Of a stretch of 9,820 bases of DNA, positions 4,915-9,820 are shown piece by piece. The notes under the pieces were generated by a model, which was given only the letters and a program-made list of their open reading frames with translations, made no database searches and was not told the DNA's origin. Within the stretch, counting starts at the first letter, position 1; each line of letters opens with the position of its first letter. The DNA is taken from positions 359 through 10,178 of the forward strand of contig DITH01000087.1 in the NCBI GenBank assembly GCA_002422745.1, read 5' to 3'. Both the position numbers and the translations under genes were made by a program. Origin of the DNA: Alphaproteobacteria bacterium UBA6189. GTDB taxonomy: Bacteria; Pseudomonadota; Alphaproteobacteria; Rickettsiales; UBA3002.

Positions 4915-6263
4915 CCGCCAAACATGCGTTTGAGGGCCATCGGGTTCATCATCCCCTTCATGCCCATTTTTTTAATCTGCTTCATCATGGTTTCCATCTG
5001 CTGGTATTGCTTCACCAGCTGATTCACCTGCTGCACCGTAGTGCCCGATCCGTTGGCGATGCGGCGGCGGCGCGATGCATTGAGCAAGGTGGGTTTGGCG
5101 CGCTCGGCTGTGGTCATGGCGAGGATAATCGCTTCCTGGCGTTTGATCGCCCGCTCGTCGATCGTCTGCCCGTTCATCATATCCTTGATTTTGCCCATGC
5201 CAGGCATGAAGCTCATGACCGAACCGATGCCGCCCATTTTATTGATCTGCCGCATCTGCTGGAGCAGGTCGTTCATATCGAACTTGCCCTCCATCATCCG
5301 CTTGGCGCTCTTATCGGCATCTTCGCCGGAAATCGCTTCCTGCGCGCGCTCCACCAGCGACACGATATCGCCTTTGTCGAGGATGCGGCTGGCGATCCGC
5401 TCCGGATGGAAGGGCTCGAACTCGTCGAGCTTCTCGCCGATCCCGGCGAACTTCACCGGCTGGCCGGTGACCTGGCGCATGGATAGGGCGGCACCGCCCC
5501 GCGCATCGCCATCTAGCCGGGTGAGGATCAAGCCCGTGACGCCGATCGCATCATGAAATTGCCGGGCGACATTCAACGCATCCTGCCCGGTCATCGCGTC
5601 GGCCACGAGCAAAGTTTCTATCGGCGCGGCGAGGGTTTTTACCTGCTGCAGCTCGCTCATGAGCGCCTCGTCGATATGCAGGCGCCCGGCCGTATCGAGA
5701 ATCAACACATCATGGTTGCCGGTGCGCGCCGCCTGGAGCGCCCGCGCGGTGATCGTCAGGGGCTGTTCCTCCGCTACGATGGGCAGGCAGGCCACGCCCG
5801 CCGCTTCGGCCACGGTGGCCAACTGCTGCTGCGCGGCGGGGCGGTACACATCGAGCGATGCTACCAGCACGCGCTTGCCGTGCTTCTCACGTAGGCGCTT
5901 GGCAAGCTTGCCGCTGCTGGTGGTTTTACCCGATCCTTGCAGACCGCACATCAGGATCACGGCGGGCGGTGCTACGGCAAGGTTCAGCTCCGCCGTCTGG
6001 CCGCCCAGCAATTCCACCAGCGCATCGTGCACCAGCTTGATGACCATATTGCCCGGGCTGACAGTGGCGATGATTTTTTCCCCGACGATTTTCTCTTTCA
6101 GCCCGGCAATAAACTGTTTCACCACCGGCAGCGCAACATCCGCCTCAAGCAGCGCCATGCGCACATCGCGCAAGGCCGAATCGACATCCGCCTCGTTCAG
6201 CGTGCCTTTACGAAAGAGTTGCTCGAACGAGCCGGTGAGTTTTTTTGAGAGAGAATCGAACAT
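4911..6263 (-). CDS. ffh: Signal recognition particle GTPase Ffh (SRP54)
   Basis: Ffh binds 4.5S RNA and the signal sequences of nascent membrane proteins and delivers ribosomes to FtsY. The 450-aa protein is full length. The N domain (1-90) contains ALRDVRMALLEADVALPVV; the G domain has the P-loop GLQGSGKTT (107-115), the insertion-box region DVYRPAAQQQL (138-148), DTAGRLH (190-196), TRLDGDARGG (248-257, the G4 motif with Arg in place of the frequent Lys) and GIGEKLDEFEPF (274-285). The methionine-rich M domain follows, with the RNA-binding SRRRRIANGSGTTVQQVNQL (397-416) and a Met-rich end. The ATG at 6263 matches the family N-terminus MFDSLSKKL; no good ribosome binding site precedes it, only a short leader carrying a repeated TTGTCATGA motif. 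The 3' end overlaps the convergent unknown gene. Confidence 0.97.
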   Translation of the reverse strand: MFDSLSKKLTGSFEQLFRKGTLNEADVDSALRDVRMALLEADVALPVVKQFIAGLKEKIVGEKIIATVSPGNMVIKLVHDALVELLGGQTAELNLAVAPPAVILMCGLQGSGKTTSSGKLAKRLREKHGKRVLVASLDVYRPAAQQQLATVAEAAGVACLPIVAEEQPLTITARALQAARTGNHDVLILDTAGRLHIDEALMSELQQVKTLAAPIETLLVADAMTGQDALNVARQFHDAIGVTGLILTRLDGDARGGAALSMRQVTGQPVKFAGIGEKLDEFEPFHPERIASRILDKGDIVSLVERAQEAISGEDADKSAKRMMEGKFDMNDLLQQMRQINKMGGIGSVMSFMPGMGKIKDMMNGQTIDERAIKRQEAIILAMTTAERAKPTLLNASRRRRIANGSGTTVQQVNQLVKQYQQMETMMKQIKKMGMKGMMNPMALKRMFGG

Positions 6264-6273
6264 CGCTATGGGT

Positions 6274-6293
6274 TTGTCATGATATTGTCATGA
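6274..6293. promoter_or_regulatory. Tandem TTGTCATGA repeat upstream of ffh (possible operator)
   Basis: TTGTCATGA occurs at 6274-6282 and again at 6285-6293, a period of 11 bases (about one helical turn). Each copy contains the palindrome TCATGA. The pair lies 11-30 bases before the ffh ATG, in the predicted leader or start region of ffh transcription, and between ffh and the divergent 55-aa gene. A related ATATTGTCA (3647-3655 area) occurs in the rpsP/unknown-gene divergent region. Confidence 0.4.
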
Positions 6294-6297
6294 AGCA

Positions 6298-6325
6298 GTT
6301 ATAGACTCCCTATCCAATTTACAAG
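6298..6325 (-). promoter_or_regulatory. Candidate promoter for ffh
   Basis: On the minus strand CTTGTA (6325-6320) and TATAAC (6303-6298) are spaced by 16 bases, the same spacing and style as the rplS candidate. Transcription would begin near 6291, giving a leader of about 28 bases without a ribosome binding site. The -35 box overlaps the ribosome binding site of the divergent 55-aa gene. Confidence 0.4.
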
Positions 6326-6334
6326 GAGACCATC

Positions 6335-6502
6335 ATGGATAATGAAGAAAAACCGAAGAACGCGGTGGGGGAAGCATCGTTGGATAAACCCAGCAGGCCA
6401 ACCCGGCCCACCGGACGTGCGGAGCGGCACGAACCGCCAAAGGGCTGGATAGATATCACAAGCACATTCGATGTCGACACGCCTGATAGCCGCACCCCCT
6501 AA
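6335..6502 (+). CDS. Unknown 55-aa hydrophilic protein divergent from ffh
   Basis: The frame encodes a 55-aa protein beginning MDNEEKPKNAVGEASLDKPS and ending DVDTPDSRTP. A strong ribosome binding site AAGGAG (6323-6328) sits 6 bases before the ATG, which is the main evidence that it is translated. The product is Pro/Arg/Asp-rich and mostly disordered; the only likely ordered part is PPKGWIDITSTFDVD (35-48), which could be a short binding motif. No membrane segment or signal peptide. I recognise no family. It is divergent from ffh and ends in the A-run that, read the other way, is the T-tract of a minus-strand terminator. Confidence 0.6.
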   Translation: MDNEEKPKNAVGEASLDKPSRPTRPTGRAERHEPPKGWIDITSTFDVDTPDSRTP

Positions 6503-6537
6503 AAAAAATCGCCCGCCCCGGTAACGGGAGCGAGCGA
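6501..6537 (-). terminator. Intrinsic terminator on the minus strand
   Basis: Reading the minus strand from 6537, a GC-rich hairpin (arms 6526-6537 region and 6509-6520, with one mismatch and one bulged base, capped by a four-base loop, TTAC on this strand) is followed directly by eight T residues (6508-6501). This is a good Rho-independent terminator for minus-strand transcription. Read on the plus strand the hairpin is preceded by A8 and followed by TGAGTGAGAG, so it should not end the 55-aa gene's transcript efficiently. No minus-strand protein gene precedes it. Confidence 0.75.
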
Positions 6538-6588
6538 TGAGTGAGAGAGACACAGAATTCATTGCCGGTGTAATGCAACTGCAAATCA
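6501..6588 (-). ncRNA. Candidate small RNA ending in the 6501-6537 terminator
   Basis: A TATACT box (6600-6595) on the minus strand would start a transcript near 6588 that ends at the T8 tract, about 85-88 bases. The predicted RNA has a possible TTGC/GCAA stem near its 5' part, a pyrimidine-rich unpaired stretch (TGTCTCTCTCACTCATCGC) and the terminator hairpin. A CU-rich single-stranded segment next to a terminator is the usual layout of sRNAs that pair with ribosome binding sites. The -35 region is poor (CTTATA-like), so the start is uncertain. It is not 4.5S RNA: the conserved GGAAGGAAGCAGCC-type loop is missing. The main evidence is an orphan terminator facing a gene-free region. Confidence 0.4.
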
Positions 6589-6613
6589 TTCGCAAGTATA
6601 AAATTAGTACACT

Positions 6614-6638
6614 GTTTTATAAGAATAAGTTTTATAAG
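6614..6638. repeat. Tandem GTTTTATAAG repeat in the ffh-xseB intergenic region
   Basis: GTTTTATAAG at 6614-6623 recurs at 6629-6638 (15-base period) with AATAA between. It forms the most AT-rich spot in the window. On the minus strand it lies just upstream of the proposed sRNA start, so it may be a regulator site or alternative -10 elements. Confidence 0.5.
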
Positions 6639-6660
6639 GCTGCGAATAACGCGCCGAAAA

Positions 6661-6683
6661 CCGTTGCAGGCGTTGCGCAACGG
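6661..6683. repeat. Overlapping inverted repeats with alternative pairing
   Basis: CGTTGCGCAACG (6671-6682) is a perfect 12-base palindrome. A second copy of CCGTTGC (6661-6667) can pair with the same GCAACGG (6677-6683), so one 3' arm has two competing 5' partners. It overlaps the -35 of the possible xseB promoter, which favours a DNA-binding site over an RNA switch, but either is possible. Confidence 0.45.
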
Positions 6684-6701
6684 GTGCGTTTTGCGTATGG
6701 T
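6673..6701 (+). promoter_or_regulatory. Possible promoter for the xseB-ispA-tlyA operon
   Basis: TTGCGC (6673-6678) and TATGGT (6696-6701) are spaced by 17 bases, each matching the sigma-70 consensus at 4 of 6 positions. They lie about 60 bases before the xseB start and within the only upstream gap of the operon. Confidence 0.3.
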
Positions 6702-6762
6702 GCCGCGTAATTTTCCCCCGGCATCGCCTTCGTGATGTGTTCAAAAAGGCCTTTAAAAACCA

Positions 6763-7017
6763 ATGACTAAGCCTAATTCCGCCACTGCCGAACTCGCCAT
6801 GCTCAGTTTTGAAGCGGCGATGAAAGAACTAGAAACCATCGTGCGGGCGCTCGAGGCGGGCAATGCCGACCTCGACAAAGCCATTCACGATTACCAGCGC
6901 GGCACGGCGTTGAAAGACCATTGCCTGAAAAAACTCGCCGAAGCCCGCCTGAAGGTGGAACAAATCCAGCTCGGTCCCGATGGCCAGCCACGCACGACCG
7001 AATTCGCGACCGAATAA
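6763..7017 (+). CDS. xseB: Exodeoxyribonuclease VII small subunit
   Basis: XseB joins several copies per XseA to form exonuclease VII, which degrades single-stranded DNA. The 84-aa product contains the family core SFEAAMKELETIVRALEAG (15-33), AIHDYQRGTALKDHCLKKLAEA (40-61) and RLKVEQI, a two-helix coiled coil. Length is normal. The ATG at 6763 has no good ribosome binding site (an AAAAAGG lies about 13 bases upstream). Alphaproteobacteria usually place xseB directly before ispA, as here, with xseA elsewhere. Confidence 0.93.
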   Translation: MTKPNSATAELAMLSFEAAMKELETIVRALEAGNADLDKAIHDYQRGTALKDHCLKKLAEARLKVEQIQLGPDGQPRTTEFATE

Positions 7018-7037
7018 CCCCGCATCATGAGCTTATT

Positions 7038-8015
7038 ATGTTGAAAAACGACGCCGCCGAACAACAGAACCTGCAACATGCTTTGTCCGATATTTCCGAC
7101 AAGCTCGACCGCGTGATGGACGAATTGCTGCCCAACCAACTGCCGGTGGCTAACAAGGTGATTTCGCTGCATAGCCGCGAAGAAGACCACGAAAACGGTG
7201 CCGAGCCCGAAGGCGAGGGCAAGGTGATCGAAGCCATGCGCTATTCGGCACTGGGCGGTGGTAAGCGCCTGCGCCCGTTCCTGACGGTTGAGTCGGCGCG
7301 CCTGTTCGGGGTAAATCCCGAAATGGCCATGCTGACCGCAGCTGCGCTGGAATTCGTACATACGTATTCGCTGGTGCATGACGATCTGCCGGCAATGGAC
7401 AACGACGATTTTCGCCGTGGCAAACCAAGCTGCCACAAGCAGTTCGGCGAAGCAGCAGCGATCCTGGCGGGTGACGCGCTGCTTACCTATGCGTTCGAAG
7501 TACTGTCTCACCCGCGTGTGCATGCCGACCCGAACGTGCGCTGCGAGCTGATTCGCTCGGTGGCGCGGGCGGCAGGGGTGCGCGGCATGGTCGGTGGCCA
7601 GATGATGGATCTCGATGCCGAGCACAAAGAACTGACGATCGATGAAGTGATTCGCCTGCAACGCCTCAAAACCGGGGAAATGTTCGCGGTGGCGTGCGAA
7701 GCCGGCGCCATCCTCGGCAAAGCGCCCGACCCCATGCGCGCCCGACTGCAGCGCTATGCGCACGATATCGGCCTGGCATTCCAGATCACCGACGATTTGC
7801 TCGATGTGGAAGGCACCCGTACCGAAACCGGCAAAGGCGTGAAGAAAGACACCGCCGCCGGGAAAGCCACGTTGATTTCCGTCCTCGGGGTCGAGCGTGC
7901 GCGTGAACAAGCGCTGACTCTGGCTCAGCAGGCGCTCAACCATATCAGCGTGTTCGACGCCCGGGCCGAAAAACTCCGCGCCCTGGCGAATTTCGTGGTG
8001 AACCGTCGTAGCTAG
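7038..8015 (+). CDS. ispA: Polyprenyl synthetase, probably farnesyl diphosphate synthase
   Basis: IspA condenses IPP with DMAPP and then GPP to farnesyl diphosphate, the precursor of undecaprenyl carriers and quinone tails. The 325-aa protein shows GGGKRLRPF (73-81), the first Asp-rich motif DDLPAMDNDD (115-124) with its two-residue insertion, GDALLTYAFE (145-154), GGQMMDL (186-192), LKTGEMF (210-216) and the second Asp-rich motif DDLLD (252-256) before TGKGVKKD. Tyr at the fifth position before the first motif favours C15 product. Unusual: residues 33-61 (NQLPVANKVISLHSREEDHE...) insert a charged segment between the first helix and the conserved EAMRYSALGGGKRLRP, which typical IspA lacks. 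The ATG at 7038 is 20 bases after xseB and lacks a clear ribosome binding site, so coupling is likely. Confidence 0.94.
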   Translation: MLKNDAAEQQNLQHALSDISDKLDRVMDELLPNQLPVANKVISLHSREEDHENGAEPEGEGKVIEAMRYSALGGGKRLRPFLTVESARLFGVNPEMAMLTAAALEFVHTYSLVHDDLPAMDNDDFRRGKPSCHKQFGEAAAILAGDALLTYAFEVLSHPRVHADPNVRCELIRSVARAAGVRGMVGGQMMDLDAEHKELTIDEVIRLQRLKTGEMFAVACEAGAILGKAPDPMRARLQRYAHDIGLAFQITDDLLDVEGTRTETGKGVKKDTAAGKATLISVLGVERAREQALTLAQQALNHISVFDARAEKLRALANFVVNRRS

Positions 8016-8016
8016 C

Positions 8017-8781
8017 GTGGCGAAGCAACGGCTCGACCTTGCCCTTGTCGATCGTGGCCTGACCGATAGCCGCGCCAAGGCGCAAGCACTCATCATGGCC
8101 GGGCTGGTCTATGCCGGCGAAAAAAAACTCGACAAAGCCGGGCTGGAAATTCGCGACGATGTGGAACTTACCGTGCGTGGTAAGGAACATCCCTGGGTGT
8201 CGCGCGGTGGCATGAAACTGGCGAAGGGCCTCAAAGAATTTTCCATCGATGTGACCGGCATGGTGGCGATGGATGTGGGCTCCTCCACCGGCGGGTTTAG
8301 CGATGTGCTGCTCACCGCGGGCGCGGCAAAAATATACGCGGTGGATGTGGGCACCGGCCAACTCGACCCCAAAATCCGTAACGACCCGCGCGTGGTGGTG
8401 ATGGAGCAAACCAACGCCCGGCATCTCACGGCGGAAATGGTGCCTGATGCGCTGGATCTCATCGTCTGCGACGCCAGTTTTATTTCACTGAAAAAAGTGC
8501 TGCCCGCGGCGTTGGCACTAACGACAGAAACAGCGCAGCTCGTCACCCTCATCAAGCCCCAGTTCGAAGTGGGCAAGGCCGAGGTGAGCCGCGGCAAGGG
8601 AGTGATCCGCGACGCGGCGCTCCATCAGCAGGTGTGCGACGCTATTGCTCAGTGGCTGGGTGATATGGGCTGGCAGGTGATGGGCATCACCGAAAGCCCG
8701 ATCACCGGCCCCAAAGGCAATAAGGAGTTTTTGCTCTACGCACGTAAAATAAATGCCGCACCACTCGCGGCAAAGGAGTGA
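8017..8781 (+). CDS. tlyA: TlyA-family rRNA (cytidine-2'-O)-methyltransferase
   Basis: TlyA proteins combine an S4 RNA-binding domain with an FtsJ/RrmJ-type methyltransferase and 2'-O-methylate cytidines in 16S and/or 23S rRNA; some are described as hemolysins. The 254-aa product has the S4 domain at 1-60 (RLDLALVDRGLTDSRAKAQA, then VRGKEHPWVSRGGMKL), the SAM motif AMDVGSSTGGFSDVLL (84-99), AVDVGTGQLDPKI (108-120), CDASFISLKKVLP (151-163), IKPQFEVGK (179-187) and GNKEFLLYA (234-242). K67, D152, K180 and E237 are the likely K-D-K-E catalytic tetrad. The start is GTG at 8017, one base after the ispA TAG, with no separate ribosome binding site. In many relatives dxs lies between ispA and tlyA; it is absent here. 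Confidence 0.93.
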   Translation: MAKQRLDLALVDRGLTDSRAKAQALIMAGLVYAGEKKLDKAGLEIRDDVELTVRGKEHPWVSRGGMKLAKGLKEFSIDVTGMVAMDVGSSTGGFSDVLLTAGAAKIYAVDVGTGQLDPKIRNDPRVVVMEQTNARHLTAEMVPDALDLIVCDASFISLKKVLPAALALTTETAQLVTLIKPQFEVGKAEVSRGKGVIRDAALHQQVCDAIAQWLGDMGWQVMGITESPITGPKGNKEFLLYARKINAAPLAAKE

Positions 8782-8783
8782 CC

Positions 8784-9176
8784 ATGGAAATCATGATTGA
8801 TGGGTTTTTACACCGCCTGCTGCCCTTCCAGCCGGAGCTGGCGCTCAATGCGCTGCGTCAGTTCCAACCCGAATCGTACCCGCCTATGGCCGCGTTCGCG
8901 GGGCTGGGGGCGTTACTGGCCTCGGCATTGCTGTACGTGATCGGCATCTGGCTGCGGCGGATGCCCGCCAAAATAAGCACCGAGTCGCAACAGGCGCGGA
9001 TCGAAACCTTGCGTGGCGCCGCCAAGGAATGGCTGCCCTGGCTGTTGATTTTAAGCCCCACGCCGGTCGGTGGCATCCTCATCATCGCGGCGGGTTTTTT
9101 CGCCATTCGTCCGGTTATCGCCGGGGCGATGATCGTACTGGCCGAAATTGCCTGGCGCGCCGCACCGATGGTTTAA
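8784..9176 (+). CDS. Small integral membrane protein, YqaA/VTT-like
   Basis: The 130-aa protein is predicted to have about three membrane segments: 36-57 ([20 protein letters not shown]), 84-107 and 109-125. The glycine pattern [23 protein letters not shown] and the later [20 protein letters not shown] resemble the two conserved halves of YqaA/DedA-type VTT membrane proteins, but the N-terminal helices of that family are missing, so the assignment is tentative. The ATG at 8784 is chosen because AAAGGAG lies 6 bases before it; the GTG at 8778 would place the site too close. The ribosome binding site overlaps the tlyA stop (8779-8781), so it is the last gene of the operon. Its stop shares bases with the uvrA stop (TTAA, 9173-9176). 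Confidence 0.8.
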   Translation: MEIMIDGFLHRLLPFQPELALNALRQFQPESYPPMAAFAGLGALLASALLYVIGIWLRRMPAKISTESQQARIETLRGAAKEWLPWLLILSPTPVGGILIIAAGFFAIRPVIAGAMIVLAEIAWRAAPMV

Positions 9177-9820
9177 GCCGCCTTGGATTTCGCCTTGGCT
9201 TTCGGTTTTGCGGGGCTGCTTACCTTCGCCGGCTTGGCCGGTTTAGCTTTCGCCGCCAGTAACGGCGTCAGGTAACGCCCGGTCACCGATTTTTCGTTAG
9301 CCGCCACTTCTTCGGGCGTGCCGGTGGCCATCACTTTGCCGCCTTTATTCCCGCCGCCCGGGCCGATATCGATCAGGTGATCCGCAGTTTTGATGACATC
9401 GAGGTTATGCTCGATTACCACCATGGTATTGCCCGTATCGACCAGCTTTTGCAGCACGCCGAGCAGGCGACGAATATCTTCGCTGTGAAGCCCGGTCGTC
9501 GGTTCATCGAGAATATAGAGCGTTTTGCCGGTGGCGCGTTTGGAAAGCTCCTTGGCCAGCTTGATACGTTGTGCCTCGCCACCCGACAGGGTGGTTGCCG
9601 ACTGGCCGAGGCGAATATAGCCAAGCCCTACTTCGGAAAGCGCCGTGAGTTTCTCGCGAATGGAAGGATGCGCGGCGAAATATTCCACCGCCTCGTCGAC
9701 CGTCATGCCCAGCACTTCGGCGATCGATTTGTCCTTGTATTTTACCTCGAGCGTTTCTCGATTGTAGCGTTTGCCTTTGCACTGGTCGCAGGTCACGTAC
9801 ACGTCCGGCAGGAAGTGCAT
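9173..9820 (-). CDS. uvrA: Excinuclease ABC subunit A, C-terminal part
   Basis: UvrA is the damage-recognition ATPase of nucleotide excision repair. The window holds the last 215 residues; the gene continues past the right edge, so the Met coded at 9820 is internal. Visible are the second CxxC half of the zinc module (CDQC) with [11 protein letters not shown], the ABC signature [17 protein letters not shown], Walker [14 protein letters not shown], the H-loop [21 protein letters not shown] and ATGTPEEVA. The usual GPEGG after the H-loop reads GPGGG. After the normal end (TGRYLTPLL) there is a 26-residue Lys/Ala/Pro tail of KAKP/AKP repeats, likely disordered and nucleic-acid-binding. It converges on the membrane protein gene with a 4-base overlap. 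Confidence 0.96.
   Translation of the reverse strand: MHFLPDVYVTCDQCKGKRYNRETLEVKYKDKSIAEVLGMTVDEAVEYFAAHPSIREKLTALSEVGLGYIRLGQSATTLSGGEAQRIKLAKELSKRATGKTLYILDEPTTGLHSEDIRRLLGVLQKLVDTGNTMVVIEHNLDVIKTADHLIDIGPGGGNKGGKVMATGTPEEVAANEKSVTGRYLTPLLAAKAKPAKPAKVSSPAKPKAKAKSKAA

Noticed and set aside
6501..6537. The hairpin as terminator of the plus-strand 55-aa gene
   Set aside because: On the plus strand the A-run precedes the hairpin and no T-run follows, so the intrinsic terminator faces the minus strand.
6503..6762. 4.5S/SRP RNA or 6S RNA gene next to ffh
   Set aside because: The conserved SRP RNA apical motif and a long rod-like fold are not present; only a short candidate sRNA with terminator can be supported.
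6891..8096. 401-aa minus-strand open frame opposite ispA
   Set aside because: It mirrors the GC-biased third positions of ispA, has no recognisable motif, and crosses xseB and tlyA coding sequence.
1..9820. CRISPR array, tRNA, rRNA, transposase, phage or toxin-antitoxin system
   Set aside because: No regularly spaced repeats, cloverleaf, transposase motif or recognisable toxin pair was seen on either strand.

Overview
The window looks like chromosomal DNA of an alphaproteobacterium. Two gene neighbourhoods support this. The first is the translation/SRP block ffh - rpsP - rimM - trmD - rplS - leuC, read on the minus strand. The second is the isoprenoid block xseB - ispA - tlyA on the plus strand, followed by uvrA on the minus strand. 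The DNA is fairly GC-rich, S16 carries a long Ala/Glu tail, and candidate -35 boxes of the CTTG type occur. I cannot fix the order; a lineage rich in single-gene pseudopilins (for example Micavibrio-like or Rickettsiales-like groups) would fit, but that is inference.

Minus-strand block, about 1-3564 (transcribed right to left): rpsP (S16), an unknown 57-aa gene whose ribosome binding site is caught in a hairpin, a 22-aa single-helix hydrophobic peptide, rimM, trmD, a 264-aa type IV pilin-like/pseudopilin protein, rplS (L19), a nested palindromic repeat, and the start of leuC. The conserved core (16S maturation, m1G37 tRNA methylation, two ribosomal proteins) is intact, but three extra genes have been threaded between its members. 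The 22-aa peptide stops one base before rimM, and rimM has no visible ribosome binding site of its own, so the two are probably translationally coupled.

Middle, about 3565-6762: an unrecognised 407-aa gene on the plus strand separates rpsP from ffh, diverging from rpsP and overlapping the ffh stop codon by 4 bases. Upstream of ffh lies a divergent control region with a 9-bp direct repeat of 11-bp period, then a 55-aa plus-strand gene with a strong ribosome binding site. From about 6503 to 6762 there is no convincing protein gene. This stretch holds a minus-strand intrinsic terminator (hairpin plus T8), a -10-like box about 90 bases upstream of it (together a candidate small RNA), a tandem AT-rich repeat, and a palindrome overlapping a possible xseB promoter.

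Right block, 6763-9820: xseB (exonuclease VII small subunit), ispA (farnesyl diphosphate synthase), tlyA-type rRNA methyltransferase, and a small membrane protein with YqaA/VTT-like features form a tight plus-strand operon. The dxs gene often found between ispA and tlyA in Alphaproteobacteria is absent. The operon converges on the 3' end of uvrA with overlapping stop codons.

No tRNA, rRNA, CRISPR array, transposase or phage gene was seen. The main points of interest are the small genes and RNA elements inserted around the ribosomal/SRP genes, not a recognisable large new system.
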